From contig NZ_JAKRNK010000003.1 in the NCBI RefSeq assembly GCF_022346885.1, positions 520,371 through 584,370 of the forward strand: a stretch of 64,000 bases of DNA, in the 5' to 3' direction. Of this stretch, positions 24,717 through 36,450 are shown in pieces. Below the pieces are notes generated by a model. It saw only the letters and a program-made list of their open reading frames with translations, ran no database searches and had not been told where the DNA came from. Position 1 is the stretch's first letter, and each line of letters starts with the position of its first letter. Source of the stretch: Paenibacillus sp. ACRRX (GTDB lineage Bacteria; Bacillota; Bacilli; Paenibacillales; Paenibacillaceae). The translations under genes were made by a program, and so were the position numbers.

Positions 24717-24963
24717 AGTAATGTTGCCTCCTTTTGCATCTATAGAATTTTCTAAGTGACATGACATTCGATTATTTGCGTTCGACTGTTTTTTTACTTC
24801 TCAGTATTTCCGGTTGGGTTAAGATTCATGCAGGAATTAGCTAAATCATTGAGGATCACTACATCAAGCGTGGATTCATATTTCAAAGTTATAAAAACAC
24901 AACAGAAACTTTCAAGTGCAAGTAGTGTGTTAGGGGGCGGATTTGTCCACTGCTGCCAGAACA

Positions 24964-25010
24964 ACAAAAAGCGTCCTAACCTGAGTATGCAGGCTAGAAC
25001 GCTTTTTTTC
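24964..25010 (-). terminator. Intrinsic terminator of purA
   Basis: Imperfect stem AAGCGTTCTAGCCTG / CTCAGGTTAGGACGCTT around a CATA loop, followed by TTTTTGTTG on the minus strand. Confidence 0.8.
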
Positions 25011-25053
25011 GGGGCTTTAAGGAGTCCCTATGCTAGAATGCCGCTCCAATCGA

Positions 25054-26340
<1,287 letters not shown>

Positions 26341-26406
26341 TTATACCCCCATCGGGTGTTCAACACACCAATATTGGCCGCCCTCCGGGTGAAAGGCAGC
26401 ACTCCA

Positions 26407-26435
26407 AGTTTATCAGCCTTAACTGGCAAAGTCAA
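26407..26435 (-). promoter_or_regulatory. Sigma-A promoter of purA
   Basis: On the minus strand TTGACT, 17 bases, TAAACT, about 70 bases upstream of the purA ATG. I see no PurR box in this gap. The rest of the 349-base gap (26338-26686) shows nothing else. Confidence 0.6.
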
Positions 26436-26686
26436 TCAAATGGCGAACAATAAATAAGCCCCCATATGGAATGTTCGGGATCATGTTCATCGTTTAGCCA
26501 CTTTCCTGTAAATAGAAGCTTTGTATAAGCTTTTTGTAAACGCAACCTTGTGTCTCATTCATTCCTTTGCACAGAATCTGACATGGAACTATGCTGCTGA
26601 GAAAAATAGAGCAGCAGCGTGTATCCCTCTATATGTCCACTTATGGACTGTCATGTGGGTCACGCTGCTTGTGCTCGTTAAGGCTA

Positions 26687-28042
26687 TTATCCCGCATGCG
26701 GGTCTGCATGATTCCGTTCGTAACTTACGAATTTATTGAAATTTTTGAGAAAGACAAGTTCAACCGTACCTACGGGTCCGTTACGCTGTTTAGCGATAAT
26801 GATCTCGATAATGTTCTTCTTCTCCGACTCTTTGTCATAATAATCGTCGCGGTACAGGAAGGCAACAATATCCGCATCTTGCTCGATCGATCCGGATTCC
26901 CGAAGGTCAGACATCATCGGTCTTTTATCTTGACGTTGTTCTACCCCACGGCTTAACTGTGACAACGCAATTACCGGAACCTCCAGCTCACGCGCAATCT
27001 GCTTCAATGTACGGGATATCTCCGATACTTCCTGTTGACGGTTCTCGCCGGCTTTGCCGCGTCCATGAATAAGCTGCAAGTAATCGATCAGGATCATGCC
27101 TAGACCGCGCTCCTTCTTCAAGCGGCGGCACTTGGCTCGAATATCAGCTACTGTAACACCTGGCGTATCGTCGATGTAGATCTGCGCTTCAGATAATGAA
27201 GCAATCGACATCGTCAGCTTCTCCCAATCGTCATCCTCAAGATGGCCGGTACGCAGACGAGTAGCATCTACATTTGATTCTGCACATATCATCCGCTGAA
27301 CGAGCTGTGCTGCTGACATCTCCAAACTGAAGATGGCAACTGTTTCTTTGGCTCGAACGCCTACGTTCTGGGCTATGTTGAGGGCAAAAGCCGTCTTGCC
27401 GACAGAGGGGCGCGCCGCAACGATGATCAAGTCACTACGTTGAAAGCCTGCCGTCATCTTATCTAAGTCCGTGAAGCCTGACGGTATGCCTGTCGTCCCA
27501 CCCTTATTCTCGTGCAAGTTCTCGACTTTCTCAAAAACTTCCATCAGGACGTCTTTAATCGCAATAAAGCCGCTGGAAGAACGGCGATTTGATATTTCAA
27601 GGATACGACGCTCAGCATCACTCAGCAGCGCGCCTACATCATCGTCTCCAGCATAACCCTCGCTGACAATCTGCGTAGCCGTGTTGATCAATCGCCTAAT
27701 CATTGATTTCTCTTCAATAATTTGTGCGTAATAGTCGACGTTAGCCGCAGTGGGGACTGCATTGGCAAGCTTGGCCAAATACGATACGCCGCCAACGTCA
27801 TCCAACTGCTTCTTAACCTGCAGCTTGGCCGTCAACGTGATCATGTCAATTGGCTGGCCTTCCTCACCCAACTCGATCATCGCTTCATATATAAACTGAT
27901 GAGCGGGCAGGTAGAAATCTACCGCTTGCACCCGCTCCATCGCTGTTATTAACGCTTCAGATTGCAGCAGAATCGCGCCAAGTACAGCTGCCTCGGCCTC
28001 AGAACTCTGCGGGGGAACACGATCGACAAACATGTCGTTCAT
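26687..28042 (-). CDS. dnaB: Replicative DNA helicase DnaB (DnaC of Bacillus)
   Basis: This 451-residue hexameric helicase has an N-terminal domain (PPQSSEAEAAVLG) that contacts primase, a linker, and a RecA-like C-terminal domain with Walker A ARPSVGKT (about 208-215), Walker B MILIDYLQL, and the arginine-finger region with SREVPV-type motifs. It unwinds DNA ahead of the fork after loading by DnaD/DnaI in Bacilli. It follows rplI after one base, part of a gdpP-rplI-dnaB operon conserved in Bacilli. No intein. Confidence 0.97.
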   Translation of the reverse strand: MNDMFVDRVPPQSSEAEAAVLGAILLQSEALITAMERVQAVDFYLPAHQFIYEAMIELGEEGQPIDMITLTAKLQVKKQLDDVGGVSYLAKLANAVPTAANVDYYAQIIEEKSMIRRLINTATQIVSEGYAGDDDVGALLSDAERRILEISNRRSSSGFIAIKDVLMEVFEKVENLHENKGGTTGIPSGFTDLDKMTAGFQRSDLIIVAARPSVGKTAFALNIAQNVGVRAKETVAIFSLEMSAAQLVQRMICAESNVDATRLRTGHLEDDDWEKLTMSIASLSEAQIYIDDTPGVTVADIRAKCRRLKKERGLGMILIDYLQLIHGRGKAGENRQQEVSEISRTLKQIARELEVPVIALSQLSRGVEQRQDKRPMMSDLRESGSIEQDADIVAFLYRDDYYDKESEKKNIIEIIIAKQRNGPVGTVELVFLKNFNKFVSYERNHADPHAG

Positions 28043-28043
28043 C

Positions 28044-28487
28044 TTATTCCTCCGTTACATGGACCTTAACCGTCGCACGAACCTCTGGATGAAGCTTAAT
28101 ACTTACATTTGTATAACCAAGTGAACGAATTGGCTCTTGCAGCTCAATCTTACGTTTATCAAGCTTCAAATTTACTTTGGCTAGTGCCTCTGCAATTTGT
28201 TTGGTCGTTACAGCTCCGAACAAACGTCCACCCTCGCCGGCTTTGGTCTTTACTTCAATAGTGGTTTCGCCTAATGTTGCAGCTAACGCTTCAGCATCTG
28301 CTTTCTCTTGTTCTTTACGCTTCAACTCAGCTTTGTCCTGCTGTTCGAGCGTTTTCAGATTGCCGTCGGTCGCTGGACGCGCCAGGTTGCGTGGAAATAA
28401 AAAGTTAGAAGCGTACCCTTCGGAAACTTCTTTTATTTGTCCTTTTTTACCTTGTCCTTTGACATCTTGCAGCAAGATGACTTTCAT
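28044..28487 (-). CDS. rplI: 50S ribosomal protein L9
   Basis: The 147-residue L9 has the normal two-lobed form. The N-terminal RNA-binding lobe ([31 protein letters not shown]) joins by a long charged helix to the C-terminal lobe ending in [14 protein letters not shown]9 binds 23S rRNA near the L1 stalk and limits frameshifting. Its start overlaps the gdpP stop by 4 bases and dnaB starts 1 base after its stop, so it is translated from a polycistronic message. Confidence 0.98.
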   Translation of the reverse strand: MKVILLQDVKGQGKKGQIKEVSEGYASNFLFPRNLARPATDGNLKTLEQQDKAELKRKEQEKADAEALAATLGETTIEVKTKAGEGGRLFGAVTTKQIAEALAKVNLKLDKRKIELQEPIRSLGYTNVSIKLHPEVRATVKVHVTEE

Positions 28488-30445
28488 TCGAACAACCCCT
28501 CTTCTGCATCAATTTCTGCGAGCACTTGCTTTAGCTTAGTCTCGGCTTCTTTCAGCGTACTGGTCAACTGTGCAGCCGCATTTGTGAGATGCCCACCGCC
28601 GCCCAATCGCTCCATGACCAGCTGAACGTTCATCTGGCCGAGCGAACGAGCACTAATACCAATAAAACCATCTGGCCGTTCACTAATTACAAACGAAGCA
28701 AGTACGCCCGTCATATTTAACAGCGTATCAGCAACCTGAGCGATGAGCAACTGTGAAAATTTGCGCTCCGGCTCCGTTACCGCAATCGCTATGTGCTCAT
28801 AAACCATTTCCGTATGGCGGATTACTTCTGCTTTCTGGACATATTCACTTAAGTCTTCTTTAAGCATCTTCTGAATCAGCGACGTATCCGCCCCATGACG
28901 ACGCAAGAAGCTGGCCGCATCAAACGTTCTCGAGCCTGTACGCAGCGTAAAATGCTTCGTATCTACTGTCATACCTGCAAGTAAACAAGTAGCCTCAAGC
29001 ACACTCAGACTTAACTTATTGTGAATGTATTGCAGAAGCTCCGTCACCAATTCGCAGGCAGATGACGCATACGGTTCCAAATAAATTAATACCGCATCAG
29101 AAATAAATTCCTCGCCCCTACGATGATGGTCAATTAATACGATCCGATTGGTCGTTTGTAACAGACGAGGCTCCTCAACCATTGAGGCCTTATGGGTATC
29201 TACTACGACCACAAGGCTGTCTTCACTTGCCATTTCCAACGCCTCGTTGTGAGAAATAAATCGTGACCATAACAATTCATCCTTCTTCAGCATCGCCACT
29301 AAGCGGTCAATTGAAGGATTGCTCTCTTCAAGTACAATGTACGCCTCTACACCCAACATACGACACGCGTTCAGTACGCCAATAGCAGCTCCAATCGCAT
29401 CCGTATCGGGTATGCGATGCCCCATAATAATGACGCAATCGCTTTGCTGGATAAAGTCACGCAGTGCATGGGCGATTACACGAGCTCGCACACGTGTGCG
29501 CTTCTCAACTGCATTGGACTTGCCACCGTAGAACGACAATCGTTGCCCGACACGTACCGCTACTTGATCGCCGCCGCGTCCAAGTGCGATGTCTAAGCTG
29601 GATTGTGCGAGCTGCCCCAGTTCCATAATCGACTCAGCACCAGCAGCAAAACCCATGCTTAGGGTTACAGGCAGTTTATTATCGACCTTCATCTCCCTGA
29701 CTTCATCTAGAATGATAAATCGAGTCTGCTCAAGCAGCTTTAACGTTTGTACATCCATCACCATAAACTGTCGCTCTGAGGATAAGCGTTTCATTAACAC
29801 ACCGTTCTCAGCCGCCCATTCAGTCAAGTGGCCCGTAACACGGGACAACAATGCTGAACGCTGCTGATCGTCAAGTCCCTGGGTGGATTCCTCCAGATTA
29901 TCAAGAACAACGATTCCAACGGCCATCCGTTCTTCATCATAACGCTTTCGCAGCGCAGCAATCTCTGAAATATCGGTAAAGTAAATTAAACGTTCTTCCG
30001 ATATAATTTGGGCCTGAATCATACGTTCGTCGAGTTCCAGCTCCAGTAAGCCGTCCTTTTCCTTGCCTGTAAGCAACTGAGGGAAGAGGTCATTGACCTT
30101 CTCCCCAATTAAGCTGTCTTGGTTCGTCATCCCGCTCACATAACGATTGGTCCATTCGACGATATTCTGTTCATTGTACAACAAGATCCCATAAGGCAAT
30201 TCTATAATCGCATCATCTGTCGCATGCTTGATACGATGCCCAAGCGTAGCCAGATACGCTTCCACCTCGGCACGGAAATTACGCTCGGCCATCAGGCTGA
30301 TAACAAACAGCGCAATGAGTCCGACCAGAGCCAAGATTCCTAATATTAAGTTGTAAAAAGCTACAACAACTGTAAGCACAAGCATAAATACGAGCGCCCA
30401 GCTTGTATTTCTTGCATACCATCGCTGGAACCACAATTTTGGCAT
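28484..30445 (-). CDS. gdpP: Cyclic-di-AMP phosphodiesterase GdpP (YybT)
   Basis: This 653-residue membrane protein hydrolyses c-di-AMP to pApA. Order: two N-terminal membrane helices (about 14-50), a PAS-like domain ([15 protein letters not shown]), a degenerate GGDEF domain (about 170-300), a DHH domain ([29 protein letters not shown]) and DHHA1 ([13 protein letters not shown]). The metal-binding Asp and His residues of the DHH core are present. c-di-AMP levels control potassium transport, cell-wall stress and beta-lactam tolerance. It lies between yybS and rplI as in Bacillus. Confidence 0.97.
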   Translation of the reverse strand: MPKLWFQRWYARNTSWALVFMLVLTVVVAFYNLILGILALVGLIALFVISLMAERNFRAEVEAYLATLGHRIKHATDDAIIELPYGILLYNEQNIVEWTNRYVSGMTNQDSLIGEKVNDLFPQLLTGKEKDGLLELELDERMIQAQIISEERLIYFTDISEIAALRKRYDEERMAVGIVVLDNLEESTQGLDDQQRSALLSRVTGHLTEWAAENGVLMKRLSSERQFMVMDVQTLKLLEQTRFIILDEVREMKVDNKLPVTLSMGFAAGAESIMELGQLAQSSLDIALGRGGDQVAVRVGQRLSFYGGKSNAVEKRTRVRARVIAHALRDFIQQSDCVIIMGHRIPDTDAIGAAIGVLNACRMLGVEAYIVLEESNPSIDRLVAMLKKDELLWSRFISHNEALEMASEDSLVVVVDTHKASMVEEPRLLQTTNRIVLIDHHRRGEEFISDAVLIYLEPYASSACELVTELLQYIHNKLSLSVLEATCLLAGMTVDTKHFTLRTGSRTFDAASFLRRHGADTSLIQKMLKEDLSEYVQKAEVIRHTEMVYEHIAIAVTEPERKFSQLLIAQVADTLLNMTGVLASFVISERPDGFIGISARSLGQMNVQLVMERLGGGGHLTNAAAQLTSTLKEAETKLKQVLAEIDAEEGLFE

Positions 30446-30456
30446 ATCTGCTCACC

Positions 30457-31383
30457 CTATTGTTTTGGTTTAAATACCATTTTTCGCAGTGGAAATGCCA
30501 GATCGAAAAGCCCCACATAACGTACAAGCACATGCAGAAATGGCACAAAAAGCATCACAATTGTCAATATTACCGGAATTGTCTTGTTCCATCCTTTAGC
30601 GTCACTTAAGAAGAACAGGAATGAAATGCCTTGCACAATAAACGCAAGCTGCAGCAGTGGCAATAAATTCAATAAAATGAGATTGATAAAGCTGCCTGAG
30701 TTCTTCGTTATAACCAATTCAAGGATTAGTGTGACCAAGTAATATAACAGAAATGACTTCGGCAGCATCCAATGCTTTATCGATTTCATCTTGTTCACTT
30801 CGACGCCTTGAGCTGTCAACAATCTCCGACTGATAGCATATGTAATCGTACCCATATACAACGAACTCATAATTAACATAAGCGGTATCATTGAGCTGAT
30901 TGTTCTTACAAACGTATCCGTCATATCCGTCGTCCACTCAGACGAAATAGCGGTTGTGTCTTTGAGTGTCTGTAAGCTTTCATTAATCTGTGAGGTTAGG
31001 AAGTCGGCCATGTTAAACTTCATTACAAGCGTTGCAACTGCAAGTAATATTAAAGATTCCACGAGGAATGTTAATGTGCCTGCGCTAAATACGTTCCAAC
31101 CAGGCCTTTTTCGTTTGAACATGTAGCCCATAACGATACCCGGAATAATAAAGTAGAACGATGTCAGCACCACAATCGATCCGAGCTGGCCAAATAACAA
31201 GAATGCGATAACCAGCAGCGGTGCCACATGCATAACAAAAGCTCTCACAGAGAGCGTCGTAAACAAAATAACAAATGGAACCGCGATGAAGCTCATCGTC
31301 AATATTTGTACTTGGTTGCCGATCGAAAGCAGCAGCACAAGCGCAGCGGCCGCCCATGCTAATGATGCCCAACGTTTATTCAA
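30457..31383 (-). CDS. yybS: YybS family membrane protein (DUF2232)
   Basis: The product has about 308 residues. I prefer the TTG start (NKRWASLAW) 6 bases after AAGAGGTG; the GTG before it overlaps the site. Eight or so membrane helices fill the sequence, in the DUF2232 pattern resembling ECF-type S components and sporulation membrane proteins. The function is unknown. It is the first gene of the yybS-gdpP-rplI-dnaB cluster, 11 bases before gdpP. Confidence 0.9.
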   Translation of the reverse strand: MNKRWASLAWAAAALVLLLSIGNQVQILTMSFIAVPFVILFTTLSVRAFVMHVAPLLVIAFLLFGQLGSIVVLTSFYFIIPGIVMGYMFKRKRPGWNVFSAGTLTFLVESLILLAVATLVMKFNMADFLTSQINESLQTLKDTTAISSEWTTDMTDTFVRTISSMIPLMLIMSSLYMGTITYAISRRLLTAQGVEVNKMKSIKHWMLPKSFLLYYLVTLILELVITKNSGSFINLILLNLLPLLQLAFIVQGISFLFFLSDAKGWNKTIPVILTIVMLFVPFLHVLVRYVGLFDLAFPLRKMVFKPKQ

Positions 31384-31607
31384 TATGTTCACCTCTTGCG
31401 TAAATGTTCATCCAGCGCTGAAAAATCTTAATACCCGTCCTCAAGCTGGTGTTCTTCTTGTTTGGATTGATGTAGTCTGTCTAGGATGCTGTCGTCAAGC
31501 TCACGGGACTTAAGATATAGCTGCTTACAGTGAGGCTCACTGAGGTGCCTACAGCGCTTAGTGTGCTGCCTTCCTATAAGGGATCAATCATCCAGGCTAC
31601 GTATTCG
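31384..31607. other. yybS upstream region
   Basis: No RNA gene or sound coding sequence is visible. It carries only the yybS ribosome-binding site at its left edge. Confidence 0.3.
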
Positions 31608-31700
31608 TTACCTCCGCATTAACCTCTCCGCGATCTTGGCATGCTTAGCAATAGCCAATTCCCTCTGCATCGCTAGATATTCCACATCCTTTCCGAACAT
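31608..31700 (-). CDS. Possible 30-residue peptide
   Basis: An uninterrupted frame starting MFGKDVEYLAMQRELAIAKH and ending in a basic tail (RLMRR) would form one amphipathic helix. A TATAAT sits directly upstream, but I see no good ribosome-binding site, so translation is doubtful. It might also be the relic of a longer gene. Confidence 0.25.
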   Translation of the reverse strand: MFGKDVEYLAMQRELAIAKHAKIAERLMRR

Positions 31701-31724
31701 GCATTATTCTTCATTATAACATAA

Positions 31725-32147
31725 TTAGTGCGCGTCTATAGCCTTCATCACGTACTGCTCGCAATATTCAATGATCTGGCTCCGTCTCACAATTCCGATA
31801 AAACGGTTCCGATCATCGACTACCGGAACAAAGTTCTGCACCTTGGCTAGATTGATCAAATCTTCCATGTTGGAATCTATCCTTACGGATTGAATTCTCA
31901 TATTTAATTGTACATCCTTCAACGTAAACTTAGCCGCATTTTCAAACGAGATCTCGCCGTTAGAGTTCTTCATATGCCAGAGCAGATCGCCTTCTGTGAC
32001 GGTACCTACGTATTCCCCTTGATCATTAATGATTGGCACTGCCGTATAACGATGATACTCCATACGCTCAAGTGTTTGCCGCAGTGTGGCCTGATCGCTT
32101 ACGCAAACAACTTCAACTTTTGGCAGCAAGAAAAAAGCAATGTTCAT
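31725..32147 (-). CDS. CBS-domain protein
   Basis: This 140-residue protein follows GGAGGAG and is a tandem pair of CBS modules forming one Bateman domain (first: RYTAVPIINDQGEYVGTVTEGDL; second: FVPVVDDRNRFIGIVRRSQIIEY). No fused enzyme domain is present. Such stand-alone CBS pairs bind adenine nucleotides, sometimes c-di-AMP (as CbpA/B types do), and regulate partners. Its nearness to gdpP makes a c-di-AMP role thinkable, but nothing in the sequence shows it. It is transcribed alone. Confidence 0.85.
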   Translation of the reverse strand: MNIAFFLLPKVEVVCVSDQATLRQTLERMEYHRYTAVPIINDQGEYVGTVTEGDLLWHMKNSNGEISFENAAKFTLKDVQLNMRIQSVRIDSNMEDLINLAKVQNFVPVVDDRNRFIGIVRRSQIIEYCEQYVMKAIDAH

Positions 32148-32230
32148 TCCTTCGTTCTCCTCCTCAATTCATAAGACGAACCTACTTATACTTTTCCCTA
32201 CCCTTAAATTAACACATTTTGAGGTTTAAA

Positions 32231-32262
32231 AACAAAAGTCAGCCGCAAGAGCTGCGGCTGAC
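32231..32262 (-). terminator. Intrinsic terminator of the LCP gene
   Basis: Stem GTCAGCCGCA / TGCGGCTGAC with a 5-base loop, followed by TTTTGTTTTT on the minus strand. Confidence 0.9.
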
Positions 32263-32277
32263 CTGTAAACTTCATCC

Positions 32278-33348
32278 TTATTCTTCTTTCATCTTGCGAG
32301 GTATCATCAATTGAGCCGACTCTGTCTTAGGGTCCATCCAATTCGTAATTAAACTCTTGATGTATGTGAGATCTTCTTCATTCGGAAGATAGTACCACAC
32401 ACCATCAATCCGTTTACCTTCGCCATGCAGCATATAACTATTAATGGTCGGCGCCCCATCCATTTGGAACATCTGTTTCGCCAAGTCAATCATATAACGA
32501 GGCCTCATATCTGTCGTAAAATTCTTGCCCATAATGTCCATCAGGCTTGGAATTTTAGTAATCTGGTCCATCTCAATAGCCCGATCCATGATCGCCTTCA
32601 AGAAGATACGATGGCGCTCCGTTCGATTCATGTCCGAATCCTCACGGTAGCGTACAAAGTAAAGTGCTTCTTGACCACTGTAAATTGGCTTATTTGCCTC
32701 TATACGGAACTTCTCATGCTCTGCTGCCTTATTGACGATATCCTCTTTAATCGGCAGCTTCACACCGCCCACGGCATCAACTACGTCTTTAAGCCCCTCG
32801 AAGTTAATCGTTGCATAATGATTAATCTCATGATCCAACAAATTACCGACTGTATCCATACTCATTTTTGGACCGCCAATCTCCTTATTAGCGCTACCGA
32901 AAGCAAAGGCATGGTTGATCTTGTCTGACGATCCGTGTCCTATAATCTCGGTGTACGTATCACGCGGTATTGAGACGAGCAATACTTTGTTGTCCTTCGG
33001 GCGCACAACTGAGAAAATGATCGTATCTGATCGTCCAATTTCATGATCCCGCTGATCGACTCCAAGAAGAAGAGCAGAGAACGGCTCTGTAATTTCTCGA
33101 TTGACTTCAGGCTTGCCTTTAATTGGCTTATAAGAATCTGACAGCTTATCTTCCACTGATCCGGATAAAAATACATCAAATGCAAAAATGGCTAGTTGCT
33201 TCCGGAAAATAAAACCGCTAAGTCCAAGAATAAGTACAACACCTAATATGATCCACCATTTCCTAGCTGTGTTTTTACCTTTTTTCTTTTTTCTCTTTTC
33301 CATTTTTTCCACTTGTTCCACTTCTTCCCCTGAGATTATTGAATCCAT
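32278..33348 (-). CDS. LytR-CpsA-Psr (LCP) family glycopolymer transferase
   Basis: The product has 356 residues. A basic cytoplasmic tail (EKRKKKKGKN), one membrane helix (WWIILGVVLILGLSGFIF) and an extracellular LCP domain are visible. The domain contains the pyrophosphate- and metal-binding residues in LLGVDQRD, RSDTIIFSVV and VSIPRDTYTEI, and the later VRYREDSDMNRTERHRIFLKA block. LCP enzymes attach teichoic or other wall polymers from lipid carriers onto peptidoglycan and need Mg2+ or Mn2+. A different start at MEKRKKK is possible. It is a single-gene unit with a strong terminator. Confidence 0.93.
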   Translation of the reverse strand: MDSIISGEEVEQVEKMEKRKKKKGKNTARKWWIILGVVLILGLSGFIFRKQLAIFAFDVFLSGSVEDKLSDSYKPIKGKPEVNREITEPFSALLLGVDQRDHEIGRSDTIIFSVVRPKDNKVLLVSIPRDTYTEIIGHGSSDKINHAFAFGSANKEIGGPKMSMDTVGNLLDHEINHYATINFEGLKDVVDAVGGVKLPIKEDIVNKAAEHEKFRIEANKPIYSGQEALYFVRYREDSDMNRTERHRIFLKAIMDRAIEMDQITKIPSLMDIMGKNFTTDMRPRYMIDLAKQMFQMDGAPTINSYMLHGEGKRIDGVWYYLPNEEDLTYIKSLITNWMDPKTESAQLMIPRKMKEE

Positions 33349-33430
33349 CCCGTTAATATCCCAATTGACTTAAGCTCAATCCTATTGTTCATCCGCACAC
33401 CGCGTGATCTGCTTCGACCACATGTTATTT

Positions 33431-34144
33431 TTATTTGATTCGGTGTGCACGCTTGAGCTTTTTCGGTTGATTAAATAAATCAATAAATAATTGAAAATTA
33501 GAATTGACCTCAACAATAAATACATCGTGTTCGTGCAGTCCCCGTTTGTATAACTCCATCCGCAGCCACGATGCATCCTTGCCGATACGATACAGCTCCT
33601 GCTCCAAAATTGATCCGTCCATCAGCACGATGACTGGCTCGTGCTCGGCTATCAACTCCTTATGGAAATGCCTTAACGTAATCGGCTGATGTTCCCTTTT
33701 TAACAACACGTTAATTTCACCGCTTGGTTCCATAATGGCAAATTCAACGTCAGCCAAGTGAAAAGCGTTACGATTGCGCAGCTGCGTCATCATTTCATCA
33801 ATCGTCAGACGTTCTTTACGCATGTTTTGTTCCAGAATACGACCATTCTGGATCAGTACTGTCCCGCTGCTGTGCACGACGTCACGGAATCGCTTGCTCT
33901 TCAGCTGCAGCCATTCAATCCCCAGCAAAGTAAATACCCATACCAATAAAGATAAGACCCCTAGAACCCATTGGCCATCCGTATTTAATGAAATATATAC
34001 GACTAGACCACCAATCGTTAAACCCGTCATATACTCAAATAAGGACAGCTGCGATACCTGCCGCTTACCAAGCAGCTTTGTCATTATAAATAACACAGCC
34101 ATCGCCAACCAAGTTCGTCCTGCAACCGCGAGCCAATCCTCCAT
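33431..34144 (-). CDS. DUF421 membrane protein (YetF/YrbG type)
   Basis: The product has 237 residues from MEDWLAVAGRTWLAM, placed after GGAGGG. Three membrane helices at the N-terminus lead to a cytoplasmic DUF421 domain with the recognised LTIDEMMTQLRNRNAFHLADVEFAIMEPSGEINV region (shown here only to mark the domain: key residues are the R-N and D-V-E-F-A-I-M-E core) and a DUF3290-like C-terminal sheet. Family members occur in many spore formers, some inserted in the spore membrane; the role is unknown. Confidence 0.88.
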   Translation of the reverse strand: MEDWLAVAGRTWLAMAVLFIMTKLLGKRQVSQLSLFEYMTGLTIGGLVVYISLNTDGQWVLGVLSLLVWVFTLLGIEWLQLKSKRFRDVVHSSGTVLIQNGRILEQNMRKERLTIDEMMTQLRNRNAFHLADVEFAIMEPSGEINVLLKREHQPITLRHFHKELIAEHEPVIVLMDGSILEQELYRIGKDASWLRMELYKRGLHEHDVFIVEVNSNFQLFIDLFNQPKKLKRAHRIK

Positions 34145-34737
34145 GGCACACCCTCCTCCATTAACGTTTAGGATGAGCATGGCCTCCGCTTTTTATCTGT
34201 CTAGGCGGTATTGTAAAGAATGACTATTTAGGTGCGTATACAACGATTCATTTTGCATAGATATGTGTACATATGACATTTCATACATGCAAGTACTAGC
34301 AAAACAATATGTCTATTTTACTAGGTCGACAGCAAAAAATAAAATACCAAATTGTCTCCACGTTAATTTTTTCAGAAAATGGAATGAAAATCTTAAAGAA
34401 AATTCCAGTTACGACCTTATATTGAGACAATTTTTACAATATTGTGGCGTAATTAGCCAATATATATTTAAAATTTAACTAATGTTACAGTAGTTAACTG
34501 TAATTATTTTCTACTAGTTTTTGAGGGATATTAAAATGTCGTCGTGTGACAAAGTTTGGATGTAATCTATATTTGAGGAATTTATAACTATCTCATTATC
34601 TGCCGCCTTGGTTGATCTTCAACAACTGGTTAACGATAACCTTAACAAGGCCATAGTCCTGCTCCATAGCTCCATATTCCAGGTATCGTGGAATGCTATC
34701 AGGTAATCAGGTAATTGATGTAATCAATAACACAAAG
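34145..34737. other. A/T-rich intergenic stretch
   Basis: About 590 bases of very A/T-rich sequence between the DUF421 gene and the rpsR terminator. One 71-codon plus-strand frame from 34263 lacks a ribosome-binding site and looks random. No RNA gene or repeat is recognised. Confidence 0.35.
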
Positions 34738-34779
34738 AGGCTGTCCTCTGTCATACGAAATGACGAGAGAACAGCCTTC
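34738..34779 (-). terminator. Intrinsic terminator of rpsF-ssb-rpsR
   Basis: Long stem AGGCTGT-CTCTCGTCAT / ATGACAGAGGACAGCCT with a small loop and a downstream TTTGTG on the minus strand. Confidence 0.8.
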
Positions 34780-34795
34780 TGTGCAGGAGTAAGAA

Positions 34796-35071
34796 CTACT
34801 CCGTAGTGTATGGCAACAACGCTACTTGACGGGAACGCTTGATTGCGATTGTCAACGCACGTTGGTACTTTGCACTTGTACCTGTTACACGACGTGGCAA
34901 GATTTTGCCGCGCTCGCTGATGAATTTCTTCAACAGGTCGATATCTTTATAATCGATGTGTTTGATCTTGTTAGCAGTAAAGAAGCACACTTTACGGCGC
35001 TTGTTACGGCCACGACGTCCGCCGAATTTACGTTCGCCGCGTTCGCCGCCATCATTTTGCTTAAAGCTCAT
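34796..35071 (-). CDS. rpsR: 30S ribosomal protein S18
   Basis: The product has 91 residues from [10 protein letters not shown], preceded by AAGGAG. A long Gly/Arg/Lys-rich N-terminal extension ([17 protein letters not shown]) comes before the conserved S18 core ([33 protein letters not shown] and the end RQVALLPYT). S18 pairs with S6 on the platform of the 30S subunit. It is the third gene of the rpsF-ssb-rpsR operon. Confidence 0.98.
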   Translation of the reverse strand: MSFKQNDGGERGERKFGGRRGRNKRRKVCFFTANKIKHIDYKDIDLLKKFISERGKILPRRVTGTSAKYQRALTIAIKRSRQVALLPYTTE

Positions 35072-35123
35072 TCTGTCCAACTCCTTCTCTTAAAATTCCG
35101 CTCCAGTTGCTGCTAGCAGCATC

Positions 35124-35633
35124 TTAGAATGGCAAATCATCATCCGATATGTCGATCGGTTTGCCGTCGTCGGAGAATGGATCCGCTGATGGACCGCGAT
35201 TATAGCTGGAATTGTTACCGCTGCGTGGCTGGGAGAATTGCTGTTGCTGTTGGTTAGGCGCTGGTGCGCTATAACCTCCACCCATATCATCGCTGCGAGA
35301 ACCGCCGCTATCGCGATTGGATTCCAAGAAACGTACATTATCAGCTATAACTTCCGTCACGTATACACGTTTACCTTCGTTATTCTCATAATTACGTACT
35401 TGAATGCGTCCTTCTACCGCGGTTAGCCGACCTTTACGCAAATAATTTGCACATGTCTCTGCTAACTGCCGCCAAGTGACGACAGGAATAAAGTCCGCTT
35501 CACGTTCGCCGCCCTGACTAGAAAACGGTCGATCTACTGCAATGGTAAATTGCGTTACCGCAACACCCGCAGGCGTGTAGCGTAATTCAGGGTCTCTTGT
35601 CAGACGACCAATCAAAATGACGCGATTTAACAT
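35124..35633 (-). CDS. ssb: Single-stranded DNA-binding protein SsbA
   Basis: This 169-residue SSB has the OB fold ([47 protein letters not shown]), a Gly/Asn/Gln-rich flexible linker and the acidic tip DISDDDLPF. The tip recruits RecG, PriA, RecO and others to stalled forks. Its placement between the genes for S6 and S18 is universal in Bacilli. Intact. Confidence 0.98.
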   Translation of the reverse strand: MLNRVILIGRLTRDPELRYTPAGVAVTQFTIAVDRPFSSQGGEREADFIPVVTWRQLAETCANYLRKGRLTAVEGRIQVRNYENNEGKRVYVTEVIADNVRFLESNRDSGGSRSDDMGGGYSAPAPNQQQQQFSQPRSGNNSSYNRGPSADPFSDDGKPIDISDDDLPF

Positions 35634-35687
35634 CGTATCCCTCCTTCAACAGCTTGTTTACGAATCAGACAAGATTCATGGTTGGCA

Positions 35688-35972
35688 TTAAGCCACATCG
35701 TTTACGACGAGATGACGGATAACATCGTCAGAAATCTTCAACTGACGATCCAATTCCGCAACAACTGCAGGTTCTGCTGTGAAGTTAACCAACACATAGA
35801 CACCATCACGGAATTTCTTGATCTCGTACGCAAGACGGCGTTTACCCATTACATCGTGCTTCGTAATTTCACCGCCGTTAGAGATGACGCCCTGGAATTT
35901 TTCGACAGCAGCTTGAACAGCTTCTTGCTCGATGTCCGGACGAATGATGTACATCAATTCGTACTTGCGCAT
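35688..35972 (-). CDS. rpsF: 30S ribosomal protein S6
   Basis: The product has 94 residues from MRKYELMYIIRPD, 6 bases after GGAGGTG. The alpha/beta S6 fold is intact (YVLVNFTAEPAVVAELDRQLKI). S6 binds S18. The GTG nine bases upstream is part of the ribosome-binding site. It is first in the operon with ssb and rpsR. The ychF gene that usually precedes it in Bacillus is not here. Confidence 0.98.
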   Translation of the reverse strand: MRKYELMYIIRPDIEQEAVQAAVEKFQGVISNGGEITKHDVMGKRRLAYEIKKFRDGVYVLVNFTAEPAVVAELDRQLKISDDVIRHLVVNDVA

Positions 35973-36255
35973 ATATTTCACCTCCTTATGGACTTTGGCC
36001 CCTGGATTTGCGCCAGGAACAAGGAGTACGAGTCAGTAAAACTCGCACTAAATTAATATATCAAATACAGGCGATTAACGCAACTGGAAGCTTGTTTCCA
36101 TGACGACAAAACGCATTGAAAATGCTCGTCGGCAACTTGGAAAGCATTTTCTTTAAACCAATGTTAAATTACATCCGATTCCCACTCATTGAATATCTCC
36201 TTCAGTCGCATAATACGGAGTGCCTCAACAATTACGATGAATGGAGGAAAGTACA

Positions 36256-36450
36256 ATGGGTGAACGTACCGAATACAATCCAGGCGATCGAGCCCCCAAT
36301 GATGGCATCTACATGGAGGTTGGCGAAGTAAGCTTCCATACGGAGATTCAGAATCCTAAGCAAATCAAGTTAGCCAAAGGTGAGAAATTTCCGGATACCA
36401 CTAACAAAGATCGCAAGTGGAAAAAGAAGTCCCATGCAATGGTTCATTAA
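36256..36450 (+). CDS. YjzC family small protein
   Basis: The product has 64 residues from MGERTEYNPGDRAPNDGIYME, 8 bases after GGAGG. The motif NPGD.AP..G.Y.E.GE and the basic tail (KDRKWKKKSHAMVH) are the YjzC family pattern. Its function is unknown. It is the rare plus-strand gene in this arm, standing alone between rpsF and a minus-strand membrane gene. Confidence 0.85.
   Translation: MGERTEYNPGDRAPNDGIYMEVGEVSFHTEIQNPKQIKLAKGEKFPDTTNKDRKWKKKSHAMVH

Noticed and set aside
34263..34478. 71-codon plus-strand frame in A/T-rich DNA
   Set aside because: No ribosome-binding site and no protein-like pattern.
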